NCBI RefSeq assembly: GCF_015234215.1
Contig: NZ_JADEKP010000001.1
Location: forward strand, 372,001-436,000
Source: Clostridium chrysemydis
GTDB lineage: Bacteria > Bacillota > Clostridia > Clostridiales > Clostridiaceae
Direction of reading: 5' to 3'
DNA length: 64,000 nucleotides
Part shown: positions 8,644-17,434 of the stretch, piece after piece
Layout: the number at the start of each line of letters is the position of its first letter
How positions within the stretch are numbered: the first letter of the stretch is position 1
Program-made: the position numbers and the translations under genes
The notes under the pieces: generated by a model
Database searches by the model: none
What the model was told of the DNA's origin: nothing
Seen by the model: the letters and a program-made list of their open reading frames with translations, nothing else

Positions 8644-8662
8644 GAGCTTTTATAAGCTCTTA
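8641..8662 (+). terminator. Hairpin after tetR (weak terminator)
   Basis: TAAGAGCTT/AAGCTCTTA perfect 9-bp stem with a TTAT loop beginning at the stop codon. No U-run follows (CATTATG), so it may only attenuate readthrough into the transporter gene. Confidence 0.5.
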
Positions 8663-8677
8663 CATTATGAAATTAAA

Positions 8678-8690
8678 TGAACAAGGTTCA
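8678..8690. promoter_or_regulatory. TetR-type operator, copy 2
   Basis: Identical copy of TGAAC-AAG-GTTCA, lying immediately before the AAAAAGGAGG ribosome binding site of the MFS gene. A repressor bound here would block elongation or initiation just upstream of the gene. Confidence 0.7.
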
Positions 8691-8706
8691 AAAAGGAGGA
8701 ATATAT

Positions 8707-10407
8707 ATGGAAAAGAAAAAAGGCAAAGAGAAATTATTAATGATTATGTTTTTACTTGGAATTTTCATTGGAGCTATGGATACTGGGATTGTGTCACCAG
8801 CTAGAAATGTAATAGCTAATGGTTTAAATATAACTGAAAGTGCATCTATTTGGATGATAACTATTTACACATTAGCATATGCAGTTTCAATGCCAATATC
8901 AGGAAAGTTATCTGATATATTTGGTAAGAAGAAATTATTTACTTTCTCAATAGTATTATTTGGGATAGGTTCAATTCTTTGTGGATTATCAGATTATTTT
9001 GGTGGATACTCAATGCTTATTATAGCAAGAATTATACAAGCTATAGGTGGTGGTGGAATAATGCCAATAGCTACAGCTTATATAGGAGATAGTTTCCCTG
9101 AAGAAAAACGTGGAACAGCACTAGGACTTGTCGGTGCAACTTATGGTATAGCAACAACTTTAGGACCAACTATAGGTTCTGGAATATTAAGTATTTTTGG
9201 CGATTCAAACTGGGGCGTATTATTTTTTATAAATGTTCCTATATGTATAGTTGCATTATTGATAAGTGCAAAGGTTAAAGTAGTAGAGGTAGAAAAAGAA
9301 AAAAGAAAAATGGACATTAAAGGTAGTGTCGTGATTTCTTTGATGATACTTTCTTTAATGTATGGAGTTACAAATTTAAACTTCCATGACTTTTTAAATT
9401 CACTTAAATCTTTAGATGTATATCCTTACTTAATTGTATTTGTGATACTTTTACCAGTATTTATTTATACTGAAAAGAAGGCAGAAGACCCAGTAATGAA
9501 TTTAAATTATTTTAAAACTAAAGATATAGCAATAACTTTAGTTTTAAGTTTCCTAGTTGGAGCAGGGCTTATGGGGATAGTATTTATGCCTCAATTTGCA
9601 GAAAATACTTTGAAAATTCAAGTAGGTTCTGGCGGTTACTTTGTAACACTTATGGCTATATTTTCAGGAGTTGCTGCACCTTTTGGTGGAAAGCTTATAG
9701 ATAAGTATTCAGCAAAACTAATATTATTATTAGGGTTTGGATCTACTATAATAGGTTCGTTAATTTTAGGATTATACGTTGCACAAAGTAATAGTCAAGC
9801 TGGATTAATAATAGGACTTGCATTTATGGGACTTGGAATGGGATTTACCATGGGAACTCCTTTAAATTATCTAATGCAAAGTTTTGTAGATAAAAATGAA
9901 ACCGCATCAGCACAATCAACACTCTCTTTAGTTAGAAGTATAGGGGTTGCGGTATCTCCAAATATTCTAGTTAACTTTATAGCAGAAGCTGGAACTAAGG
10001 TTCCAAGTAAACTTATGGAAGTAATGCCGCAAATTCCTGGTATGAATGGAAATGCTTTTAGTGGTGGAAATATACCAGAATCGGCACTGAATTCTTTAAA
10101 GAGTGCTAATGTCACTAATATAGTAGAAACTATGAAAAACTTCTCAAGTACAATGATGGATAGTTCTAAGAATGCTATAGAAAGTGGAATAATGCATAGT
10201 GCACACGGAAATGTAGACCCAAATATTATATTTAATAATATGAAGCTTGATTATTTAAATAAAATAGAAGCTTCAAGAAATACTATTGAAAGCACATATC
10301 AGCAAACTATGAATAGTGGATATTCACATCTCTTCATAGCAGCTGCGGGGATAGCATTAGTGGCCTTTATATTGACACTATTCCTAAGTAAAAAGAAATC
10401 TAACTAG
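8707..10407 (+). CDS. MFS drug exporter, DHA2 (14-TMS) family
   Basis: A 566-residue major facilitator of the EmrB/QacA class. Visible features: a first helix with GAMDTGIVSPA, motif A GKLSDIFGKKK, motif C-like GPTIGSG in TM5, and 14 predicted hydrophobic segments. It should export hydrophobic drugs or toxic metabolites in exchange for protons. Between the last two helices is an unusually long, Ser/Asn/Met-rich hydrophilic loop of roughly 110 residues, probably outside the cell. Start at 8707 follows AAAAAGGAGGAATATAT; the longer frame from 8677 begins inside the operator. Followed by a strong terminator, so a tetR-pump unit. Confidence 0.88.
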   Translation: MEKKKGKEKLLMIMFLLGIFIGAMDTGIVSPARNVIANGLNITESASIWMITIYTLAYAVSMPISGKLSDIFGKKKLFTFSIVLFGIGSILCGLSDYFGGYSMLIIARIIQAIGGGGIMPIATAYIGDSFPEEKRGTALGLVGATYGIATTLGPTIGSGILSIFGDSNWGVLFFINVPICIVALLISAKVKVVEVEKEKRKMDIKGSVVISLMILSLMYGVTNLNFHDFLNSLKSLDVYPYLIVFVILLPVFIYTEKKAEDPVMNLNYFKTKDIAITLVLSFLVGAGLMGIVFMPQFAENTLKIQVGSGGYFVTLMAIFSGVAAPFGGKLIDKYSAKLILLLGFGSTIIGSLILGLYVAQSNSQAGLIIGLAFMGLGMGFTMGTPLNYLMQSFVDKNETASAQSTLSLVRSIGVAVSPNILVNFIAEAGTKVPSKLMEVMPQIPGMNGNAFSGGNIPESALNSLKSANVTNIVETMKNFSSTMMDSSKNAIESGIMHSAHGNVDPNIIFNNMKLDYLNKIEASRNTIESTYQQTMNSGYSHLFIAAAGIALVAFILTLFLSKKKSN

Positions 10408-10413
10408 TAAAAT

Positions 10414-10451
10414 AAAAGCAACCTAGCAGTTTGTGGCTAGGTTGCTTTTTT
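10414..10451 (+). terminator. Intrinsic terminator of the MFS gene
   Basis: 13-bp perfect stem AAAGCAACCTAGC/GCTAGGTTGCTTT (10415-10427 with 10436-10448), 8-nt loop, TTTTTT tail. Confidence 0.92.
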
Positions 10452-10897
10452 ATACATAATTAATGGTGATTATAACCAAATTAAATATTTAAGAAAAAAC
10501 GAGATTAAAAGATAACATTTAATTTATTAATTACAACCTTATAAAATGGTATGAAATACAACATAGATTTGTGGGAAATAAAATGCGAGAAATGGCTTAA
10601 ACACTTAGTTTTTTCTGTTTAATCGATCTTGCAAAAATAAAGGGAAAAATAGGGATGAATTTATAAAACTGTAAAAAAACAATCTAACTTTTTATTAATA
10701 ATTTAGTTACAGAAAAAAACATTTAAAATACAAAAAAAGTAAAAAAGATAACTTTTCTTGTAAAAATCAAAATAAACAAGGGAAAATAAGGAAGTAAATA
10801 CAATTGATAAATTGTAACATACGTTTCTTAAATGTAAAGAATAAGTCTAAATAATGAACAATGTAACAGAGATATTGCGAAATTCTTAGGACAATGT
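10452..10897. other. AT-rich non-coding stretch, nothing recognised
   Basis: About 450 bases with only short open frames lacking ribosome binding sites. Very AT-rich with A- and T-tracts. No terminator-like hairpin or RNA family was recognised. It could hold upstream activator sites for the following antiporter gene. Confidence 0.4.
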
Positions 10898-10925
10898 TTG
10901 ACAATAATTTTAAAAGGTTTATGAT
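10898..10925 (+). promoter_or_regulatory. Promoter of the antiporter gene
   Basis: Consensus TTGACA (10898-10903), 16-nt spacer, TATGAT (10920-10925). The predicted transcript has a ~157-nt leader before the ATG at 11089, containing GTGG (10933), CCAC (10950) and GTGG (10967) segments that could form alternative pairings. Confidence 0.7.
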
Positions 10926-11088
10926 AAATGATGTGGTGAGCGAGTACAAGCCACAAAGCAAAGTTAAGTGGTTATTGTTTTGTTAGAACAATTAATAAAT
11001 GAACTTATTATTTTATGACTTACAATTGGTAATAAAACAAAGAGCACTTTACAATATTAAAATTAAATATTGAAAGGAAGTAGTCTTA

Positions 11089-12495
11089 ATGAGCAGTGTT
11101 AAAAAACTTACACTTTTCCAACTTATAGGTATTACAATGGCATTCTTCGGAACAGTTAGAAGTGTACCTACATTAGCAGTTAACGGTTGGACACAAATTA
11201 CTTATTTACTTGGAGCAGTAATATTATTTGCTATTCCAATATCTTTAATCGCAGCAGAGCTTGCAACTGGGTGGCCAGAAGAAGGTGGTCCTCAAGTTTG
11301 GGTTAGAGAAGCATTCGGAGATAAATGGGGATTCGTAACTTCATGGTTATTATGGGTTCAAATGTTCTTCGGAATGGTTATGGTAGCATCAACAGTAGGA
11401 GTTCTTATTGGTTATATAATAAATAAACCAGAGTTATCACAAAATAACATCTTTGTATTTATTGTAATCATAATTTCATACTGGGGAGTTACATTACTAA
11501 ACCTTAAGTTTGATATGGTTAAAATGGTTGGTAACTGGGGAGCAGTTATCGGAGTTTACATTCCATTTGTAGCTTTAGTAGTTCTTGGAGTTGGTTACTT
11601 AGTTAAAAACGGTATACAACCTTCAGGATACTTAGGAACATTCGAAGCTAGTAAATTATTACCAGACTTTAGTAACTTAGGAAGCTTATCATATTTCGCA
11701 GGAATTATCTTTATATTTGCTGGAGTTGAGATTTCATCAGTTCACGCAAACAACATCGATAATCCTAAGAAAAACTATCCTATAGCTGTAATAAGCTCAG
11801 TTATATTATTAGTTATCTTTAACTTAATTGCTGGTTTAACAGTAGCAAATGCAGTACCAGAAGGAAAAATGGAACTTGCAAACATAACACAACCTTTCGT
11901 TATATACTGTAAAAGCTTAGGAATTCCAATGGTATTTACAAATATCATTTCAGCTATGATAGCTATCGGAGTTTTAGTACAATTAAGTGCTTGGGTACTT
12001 GGACCATCAAAAGCAATGATTAAAGTTGCTGAAGAAGGAAACTTACCAAGAGTATTCCAAAAAAGAAGTGCAAATGGTGCACCAATAACTATAGTTTTAA
12101 TTCAAGCTATCGTTATTTCAGTAATTTCATTATCTTACTTAGTAATAAAAGATGTTAACAGTGCATTCTTTATGATCACAGTTACAACAACTATCCTTTA
12201 CTGTATAGTTTACATCTTAATAGCTTTATCAGCTATTAAATTAAGATACAAAAGAGCTGATGTTGAAAGACCATTTAGACTTGGTTCAAAAGGAAATGGA
12301 CTTATGTGGTTCACATCTATCCTTGCAATTTTAGGTATAGTATTAACTATAATTGCTGGATTAATACCACCTGCAAATTCAGGTACAAGCCCAGCATTCT
12401 ATATTGGATTCCAAGTTATGGGAACAATAATTTCTATAGCAATAGCACTAGTAATATTTGCTTGTAGAAAACCAAGCTGGAAAAAAGAAAACTAA
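11089..12495 (+). CDS. tyrP: APC-superfamily amino acid/amine antiporter (probable tyrosine/tyramine exchanger)
   Basis: A 468-residue, 12-helix APC transporter of the glutamate:GABA antiporter subgroup. It has FGTVRSVPTLAVNGW in TM1 and ELATGWPEEGGPQVWV in the TM2 region, typical of decarboxylation-linked exchangers such as GadC and TyrP. It would import the amino acid and export the decarboxylated amine. The substrate is inferred from the next gene, a tyrosine-decarboxylase-type enzyme; glutamate/GABA or phenylalanine/phenethylamine cannot be excluded. GAAAGGAAG precedes the ATG. A consensus promoter with a ~157-nt leader lies upstream, and a pair of strong hairpins separates it from the decarboxylase gene. 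Confidence 0.82.
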   Translation: MSSVKKLTLFQLIGITMAFFGTVRSVPTLAVNGWTQITYLLGAVILFAIPISLIAAELATGWPEEGGPQVWVREAFGDKWGFVTSWLLWVQMFFGMVMVASTVGVLIGYIINKPELSQNNIFVFIVIIISYWGVTLLNLKFDMVKMVGNWGAVIGVYIPFVALVVLGVGYLVKNGIQPSGYLGTFEASKLLPDFSNLGSLSYFAGIIFIFAGVEISSVHANNIDNPKKNYPIAVISSVILLVIFNLIAGLTVANAVPEGKMELANITQPFVIYCKSLGIPMVFTNIISAMIAIGVLVQLSAWVLGPSKAMIKVAEEGNLPRVFQKRSANGAPITIVLIQAIVISVISLSYLVIKDVNSAFFMITVTTTILYCIVYILIALSAIKLRYKRADVERPFRLGSKGNGLMWFTSILAILGIVLTIIAGLIPPANSGTSPAFYIGFQVMGTIISIAIALVIFACRKPSWKKEN

Positions 12496-12520
12496 TTAAA
12501 AGTTAAAAATTAGATTGACA

Positions 12521-12564
12521 TGTGCCATTTAAAGTAGAGCACTAAAACTTATTTAAATGGCACA
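12521..12564 (+). promoter_or_regulatory. Intercistronic hairpin 1 (antiporter-decarboxylase)
   Basis: Perfect 13-bp inverted repeat TGTGCCATTTAAA/TTTAAATGGCACA (12521-12533 with 12552-12564), 18-nt loop, no U-run. Its arms are also nearly complementary to the arms of hairpin 2, so alternative pairing is possible. Confidence 0.65.
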
Positions 12565-12607
12565 TTAAAATAAAAAATAAATACAGAAATTTTAAGAACG
12601 TATGGTA

Positions 12608-12639
12608 ATTTAAAATGGCATCCTAGTTCCATTTTAAAT
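12608..12639 (+). promoter_or_regulatory. Intercistronic hairpin 2 (before decarboxylase)
   Basis: Perfect 11-bp inverted repeat ATTTAAAATGG/CCATTTTAAAT (12608-12618 with 12629-12639), 10-nt loop, ending 44 nt before the decarboxylase ATG. Confidence 0.65.
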
Positions 12640-12682
12640 GATCATATGGTTTATAAAATTTGCTTATGAAGGAGAAATTAAA

Positions 12683-14545
12683 ATGAGTGGACAAGATTTA
12701 AACTTAAAAGCATTATTTTTAGGACCAAAATCAGAAAACAAAGATGTGTTTGGTAAACACCTAACAAGATTATTCGAAGATCACAGTGAGTGGAGAAAAA
12801 ACTACCACCCAGAAGATATGCCAATAATCAAAAATACTGATAAAAGAGATGAAAATTTCCTAGGTACATCTGACAAGTTAGAAGAAGTTTTAACAGAGTT
12901 ATCAGTTAAATTAAGATCAAAATCATTACCATGGCATTCACCAAGATTCTTAGGACACATGAACTCAGAAACTTTAATGCCAGCATTACTTGGATATTTC
13001 GCAGCAATGCTTTATAACGGAAATAACGTTGCTTACGAATCATCACCAGGAACTTCAGAAATGGAAGAAGAAGTTGGATTAGACTTTGCAAAACTTATGG
13101 GATATGAAGACGGAATCGGTTGGGGACACATATGTGCAGACGGATCAATCGCTAACTTAGAAGGTTTATGGTATGCTAGAAACATAGCTTCATTACCACT
13201 TGCAATGAAAGAAGTTACACCAGAATTAGTTGAAGGAAAAACTGAGTGGGAATTATTAAACATGCCTACTAAAGAAATCTTAGACTTAGTTGAAAGTGTT
13301 CCAGATAAATTAGATGATTTAAAAGAAAATTCAGCTAGAGGATGCGGTAAAAAAATTGAGAAGTTAGGAAAATGGTTTGTACCACAAACTAAACACTACT
13401 CATGGTTAAAAGCTGCTGATATAATCGGTCTTGGAACTGAGAATGTTGAAGCTGTTAAAGTTAACGAACAATACAGAATGGATACAGAAGTTTTAGAAGC
13501 TAGAATCAGAGAATTAGCAGCAGAAGGAATTCCAACTCTTGGAGTTGTTGGTGTTGTTGGATCAACTGAAGAAGGTGCAGTAGATGACATCCATAAAATA
13601 ATCGAAGTTAGAGATAGATTAGCTAAAGAAGGAATTCACTTCTACGTTCACGTTGACGCTGCATACGGCGGATATGCAAGAGCTATCTTCTTAGATGAAA
13701 ACTTCAAGTTCATAGAAAAAGATCAAGTTAAGAAAACTTACTTAGAAAACGGAGTATTCGAAAACGAAGCAACTGCAGATGCATGGCCATCAGATGATAC
13801 TTACTATGCTTTCAAAGCTATAAGTGAAGCTGATACAGTAACTATCGACCCACACAAAATGGGATATATCCCTTATTCAGCTGGTGGAATAGTTATAAAA
13901 GATAGAAGAATGAGAGACTCAATTTCATACTTCGCAACTTACGTATTCGAAAAAGGAATGGATATCCCAGCATTACTTGGAGCATTCATGCTTGAAGGTT
14001 CAAAAGCTGGAGCAACTGCTGCATCAGTTTGGGCTGCGCACAGAACATTACCATTAAACGTAACTGGATACGGAAAACTTATCGGAGCTAGTATCGAAGG
14101 TGCATTCAACCTTTACAACCACTTCAACGGAAAAGAATTCATGGTTGGAGACAAAAAAGTTGTTATGCATACACTAATCAGACCAGACTTCAACATGGTT
14201 GACTACACATTCAACGAAGAAGGAAATACTGATTTAGCTAAAATGAATCACTTAACTCACAGAATGTATGAAGAAGCTTCATTCGTTCACGGTGGATTAT
14301 ATGATAATGACTTCATAACTTCACACACTGACTTCGCAGTACCAGATTACGGTGATTCACCATTCCCATTCGTTAAGAGCTGCGGAATGGATAGAGCACA
14401 GTGGGATAAAGAAGAAAAAGTTACAGTATTAAGAGCTTGCGTTCTTTCACCATTCATAGGAAACACAGCTACTTTCAATGAATACATGGAAAAAGTAGAT
14501 GTAGCTATCCAAAAGAAATTAAACAAAATATATGATTTAAGATAA
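12683..14545 (+). CDS. tdcA: Pyridoxal-dependent decarboxylase, tyrosine decarboxylase type
   Basis: A 620-residue group II PLP decarboxylase. The length and many long blocks fit enterococcal/lactobacillal tyrosine decarboxylase (620 aa), for example [34 protein letters not shown] and [11 protein letters not shown]; bacterial GadB is only ~466 aa. Active site: [14 protein letters not shown] carries the PLP-contacting Asp, and the Schiff-base lysine is K392 in [16 protein letters not shown]. It converts tyrosine (possibly phenylalanine or DOPA) to the amine plus CO2, consuming a proton, which serves acid resistance. Start at ATG 12683 follows GAAGGAG; the frame extends upstream without a ribosome binding site. 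The coding sequence is rich in preferred codons, suggesting high expression. Its partner antiporter is directly upstream and tyrS lies nearby. Confidence 0.88.
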   Translation: MSGQDLNLKALFLGPKSENKDVFGKHLTRLFEDHSEWRKNYHPEDMPIIKNTDKRDENFLGTSDKLEEVLTELSVKLRSKSLPWHSPRFLGHMNSETLMPALLGYFAAMLYNGNNVAYESSPGTSEMEEEVGLDFAKLMGYEDGIGWGHICADGSIANLEGLWYARNIASLPLAMKEVTPELVEGKTEWELLNMPTKEILDLVESVPDKLDDLKENSARGCGKKIEKLGKWFVPQTKHYSWLKAADIIGLGTENVEAVKVNEQYRMDTEVLEARIRELAAEGIPTLGVVGVVGSTEEGAVDDIHKIIEVRDRLAKEGIHFYVHVDAAYGGYARAIFLDENFKFIEKDQVKKTYLENGVFENEATADAWPSDDTYYAFKAISEADTVTIDPHKMGYIPYSAGGIVIKDRRMRDSISYFATYVFEKGMDIPALLGAFMLEGSKAGATAASVWAAHRTLPLNVTGYGKLIGASIEGAFNLYNHFNGKEFMVGDKKVVMHTLIRPDFNMVDYTFNEEGNTDLAKMNHLTHRMYEEASFVHGGLYDNDFITSHTDFAVPDYGDSPFPFVKSCGMDRAQWDKEEKVTVLRACVLSPFIGNTATFNEYMEKVDVAIQKKLNKIYDLR

Positions 14546-14552
14546 TCATTTT

Positions 14553-14585
14553 AAAGCTGCATGTTTAACATGCAGCTTTTTTTTA
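14553..14585 (+). terminator. Intrinsic terminator of the decarboxylase gene
   Basis: AAAGCTGCATG/CATGCAGCTTT stem with a TTTAA loop and a run of about ten T. Confidence 0.92.
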
Positions 14586-14589
14586 TCTA

Positions 14590-14627
14590 TATAAAAAGAG
14601 AAGGGTTTATTTTAAACCCTTCTCTTT
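14590..14627 (-). terminator. Intrinsic terminator of the AEC transporter gene
   Basis: 14-bp perfect stem AAAGAGAAGGGTTT/AAACCCTTCTCTTT (14595-14608 with 14614-14627), 5-nt loop, followed by UUUU-rich sequence on the minus strand. It sits back to back with the decarboxylase terminator. Confidence 0.9.
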
Positions 14628-14630
14628 AAG

Positions 14631-15548
14631 TTATAATATTGACATTATAAGAGGTATTGTAAATAGTGAAAGTAAAGTTGTTATAAATGATACCTTTGCG
14701 GCTAAATCTTCTTTTATGTTGTATCTCTTTGCAAATATTGAAACTACAACAGCAGCTGGAGTGGCTTCAAGTAATACGCATATAGTTCTAAGTTCTTTAG
14801 TTTCACCTAAAATTGTTACTACTAAATAAACTAAAATAGGGATAAGTATAAGCTTTATAAAACTTATTAAATACATCTTTTTATCTTTAAATATATCCTT
14901 AAAATTGACTGTACTTAACATTCCACCTACTATAATCATAGCTAGTGGAGTAGTCATATCCCCTATAGAAGAAACAGCTTTAAATAAGGGTTCTGGCAAT
15001 TTTAAATTAGTAAGCATAAGCATTATTCCTAAAAAGGTAGCTATAATACCTGGATTTAATAAAATAGTTTTAAGTACATCTTTTTTCGATGATTTAAAGC
15101 TTTTCTTAGAAAATAAAAAACTACCGAATGTAAAAAGTATTATATTATATGGTATTCCAAAGATTGCAGTATATAAAACTCCAACTTTTCCGTATATTCC
15201 AGCCATAAGAGGGTATCCCATAAAGCCTGCATTTGAAAATATATAACTAGACCTTAAAACTATAGAAGAATCAGGAGCCTCCTTAAAACATAGAAATTTA
15301 GATATTATAATAAGAAAGATATGAATTATTGTTGCATATATAAATATTCTTAAGCAATTAAACTCTAATTCTTTTGAAACAGTATAATTAAAAGAAGATA
15401 TTATAAGTGCAGGGAGGGTTATGTTTAACATAAGATTTGAGAGGGAAGTTGTGCTTTCCTCGGTTAATATATTTTTTTTGCGGCAAAAGATACCGACAAG
15501 CATAATTAAAAATAAAATTATAACTTGGTTTATTATAGTTTTATCCAT
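14631..15548 (-). CDS. AEC family (auxin efflux carrier-like) transporter
   Basis: A 305-residue membrane protein with about ten hydrophobic segments in two similar halves, the layout of bacterial AEC permeases (malonate, malate or amino acid carriers). Typical motifs are LPALIISSFNY in the first half and ATPAAVVVSIFAKRY near the end. The N-half contains SNAGFMGYPLM, the family Gly/Asn-rich crossing segment. Substrate unknown. AAGGAG precedes the ATG. It lies between the decarboxylase and tyrS genes but has its own terminator, so a shared function with the tyramine genes is only a possibility. Confidence 0.82.
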   Translation of the reverse strand: MDKTIINQVIILFLIMLVGIFCRKKNILTEESTTSLSNLMLNITLPALIISSFNYTVSKELEFNCLRIFIYATIIHIFLIIISKFLCFKEAPDSSIVLRSSYIFSNAGFMGYPLMAGIYGKVGVLYTAIFGIPYNIILFTFGSFLFSKKSFKSSKKDVLKTILLNPGIIATFLGIMLMLTNLKLPEPLFKAVSSIGDMTTPLAMIIVGGMLSTVNFKDIFKDKKMYLISFIKLILIPILVYLVVTILGETKELRTICVLLEATPAAVVVSIFAKRYNIKEDLAAKVSFITTLLSLFTIPLIMSIL

Positions 15549-15669
15549 TTTTAAAACTCCTTATTTATTAGATAAATATAATTATACAGTGGTTTATAAG
15601 TATTATGATTAAGAAGGTAGTAAGGTTAATATTAATTTCATAAAATTCTAGTCTATTTAATAATTAGTA

Positions 15670-15712
15670 TAAAAAAGAAAGAGAGATATAGTTCCTAGTC
15701 TATATCTCTCTT
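15670..15712 (-). terminator. Intrinsic terminator of tyrS
   Basis: 13-bp perfect stem AAGAGAGATATAG/CTATATCTCTCTT (15679-15691 with 15700-15712), 8-nt loop, minus-strand tail rich in U (UUCUUUUUU). Confidence 0.88.
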
Positions 15713-15800
15713 CTATATTATTAAGTCAAAATGAGTAGTGTATATATATTTAAATTAATGAGTGGTTAATTTAAACAGCTAATTTAATTTGAGTGGTTAA

Positions 15801-17030
15801 TTATTTAATTACTATTTTGTTGAAGCCTTTTTTACCTCTTTTAACAAGAGCGTGTCCTTCAGCAAGATGATCTTTTTCTAGTTTGAAGAATATATCAGTA
15901 ACTTTTTCATCGTTTATTGATAATCCTCCTTGTTGAACTAATCTTTTACCTTCAGCTTTTGATGGTATAACATCGAATTCAACTAAGATATCTAATATAC
16001 CTTTTCCTAAATGATCTTCAGTAATTTCTATAGTAGGAACGTGCTCTAAATCAACTCCACCTTGGAATAAAGCTTTTGAAGCTTGAAGTGCTTTTTCAGC
16101 ATTTTCTTCACCATGAACTAATTTAGTTACTTCAAATGCTAATCTTTCTTTAGCAGTGTTCATTGCAGCACCTTCAACTGCACATAATTCTTTTATTTCG
16201 TCTACTGGTACAAAAGTTAAAAGCTTTAAGCATTTTTCAACGTCTGCATCAGCAACGTTTCTCCAGTATTGGAAGAACTCAAATGGAGAAACTCTTTCTG
16301 GGTCTAGCCATAAAGCTCCACCAACAGTTTTTCCCATTTTCTCTCCTTCACTATTTGTAAGAAGAGTACAAGTCATTGCAAATACGTTCTTTTGATCTTT
16401 CTTTCTTACTAAGTCAACTCCAGCGATCATATTTGACCATTGGTCATCTCCACCTAGTTCCATTCTACAATCGTATTTTCTGCTAAGTTCTACGAAATCG
16501 TAAGCTTGCATTAACATGTAGTTAAATTCAAGGAATGATAATCCTCTTTCAAGTTCAAATCTCTTTTTGAAACAATCAGCAGCTAACATTTTATTAACTG
16601 TGAAGTGTCCGCCAACCTCTCTTAAGAAATCAATGTAGTTTAAGCTTCTTAACCAGTCAGCGTTATTTACAAGTATTGCTTTATCATCTGAGAAATCTAT
16701 GAATCTTGACATTTGAGATTTTATTGACTCAACGTTATGATTGATTTGCTCATCTGTAAGCATTTTTCTCATATCAGTTTTTCCACTTGGGTCTCCAACA
16801 GTTACAGTACCACCACCTATTAATACTATAGGTCTGTGTCCGTGTTGTTGCATGTGAGCCATAAACATAAGAGCAATGAAATGTCCTACGTGTAAGCTAT
16901 CAGCAGTTGGATCAAATCCGATGTAGAAAGTTATGTTCTCTTTTCCTAATAATTCTCTTGTTTCTTCCTCGTGTGTGAATTGTTTAATGTATCCACGTTC
17001 CATTAATGTATCTAATACGTTTCCTTTCAT
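15801..17030 (-). CDS. tyrS: Tyrosyl-tRNA synthetase
   Basis: A 409-residue class I TyrRS. The Rossmann core has the HIGH-like HVGH and a GIGF-type segment [15 protein letters not shown]; the KMSKS-type loop reads KMGKT. A C-terminal S4 RNA-binding domain ([17 protein letters not shown]) is present, so the enzyme is full length. It charges tRNA-Tyr in the cytoplasm. Start at 17030 is chosen because GGAGG lies 7 nt before it; the ATG at 17045 is itself part of that ATGGAGG and has no site of its own. Expression is under a tyrosine T-box. It lies near the tyrosine decarboxylase genes; tyrS linkage is a hallmark of tyramine clusters in lactic bacteria, but this may be the sole housekeeping TyrRS. 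Confidence 0.97.
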   Translation of the reverse strand: MKGNVLDTLMERGYIKQFTHEEETRELLGKENITFYIGFDPTADSLHVGHFIALMFMAHMQQHGHRPIVLIGGGTVTVGDPSGKTDMRKMLTDEQINHNVESIKSQMSRFIDFSDDKAILVNNADWLRSLNYIDFLREVGGHFTVNKMLAADCFKKRFELERGLSFLEFNYMLMQAYDFVELSRKYDCRMELGGDDQWSNMIAGVDLVRKKDQKNVFAMTCTLLTNSEGEKMGKTVGGALWLDPERVSPFEFFQYWRNVADADVEKCLKLLTFVPVDEIKELCAVEGAAMNTAKERLAFEVTKLVHGEENAEKALQASKALFQGGVDLEHVPTIEITEDHLGKGILDILVEFDVIPSKAEGKRLVQQGGLSINDEKVTDIFFKLEKDHLAEGHALVKRGKKGFNKIVIK

Positions 17031-17104
17031 ATCCAAAACCTCCATTTATTTTTATTTTTCACGATGTAAATACTCTTTAACTAGTATGAGTATTTAAATT
17101 TAAG

Positions 17105-17400
17105 TATAAAAAAACTCGCCCCTTATATAATAAGGGCGAGAGTATTCACGCGGTACCACCTTAATTCATCGTATAAATTTTATACAATCTCATTAATAGT
17201 TATTAACGGTAACTAACCGATATTGCCTAATATCTAAATTGTTAGAGTTCAACAACTGACTCCAAGATGTATTCAAAATAAATTTCTTTAGCGCTTCTCA
17301 TCAACCAGCAACTTTCTGTTAAGAAGGGTTTATTTCTACTTGTTCTCTTCTTAGTCTTTGTGATTTAAAATTTTGTTTTGCGATTTGTCCTATCGCTTGC
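17105..17400 (-). ncRNA. T-box riboswitch (tyrosine, UAC specifier)
   Basis: The conserved T-box AAGGTGGTACCGCG is present on the minus strand (17149-17162). Its UGGU bulge can pair with the ACCA end of uncharged tRNA. Upstream, the stem I specifier region reads GAA-UAC-AUC, with UAC at 17269-17271, the tyrosine codon. Downstream is a terminator with CTCGCCC-type arms (17115-17140) and a U7 tail. Uncharged tRNA-Tyr would stabilise the antiterminator and allow tyrS transcription. Confidence 0.95.
17107..17140 (-). terminator. T-box-controlled terminator before tyrS
   Basis: CTCGCCC and GGGCGAG arms around TTATATAATAA, followed on the minus strand by seven U. It is mutually exclusive with the T-box antiterminator. 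Confidence 0.9.
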
Positions 17401-17404
17401 ATTT

Positions 17405-17434
17405 ATTATATACCCGCTAAATTATAAAAGTCAA
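17405..17434 (-). promoter_or_regulatory. Promoter of the tyrS T-box leader
   Basis: On the minus strand TTGACT (17429-17434), 18-nt spacer, TATAAT (17405-17410). Confidence 0.8.

Noticed and set aside
8677-8706. ATG 8677 giving the MFS pump an N-terminus MNKVQKGGIY
   Set aside because: It translates the second operator copy and the AAGGAGG site; ATG 8707 follows that site directly.
10767-10961. 64-residue minus-strand ORF in the gap before the antiporter gene
   Set aside because: Low-complexity hydrophobic translation of AT-rich DNA, no ribosome binding site, and it overlaps the antiporter promoter.
10932-11088. T-box in the antiporter leader (a UAC lies in GAGTACAAG)
   Set aside because: The AAGGTGGNACCGCG element and a terminator/antiterminator pair are absent.
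12683-14545. Glutamate decarboxylase GadB
   Set aside because: The protein is ~150 residues longer than GadB and matches tyrosine decarboxylase blocks throughout, including length 620 and K392.
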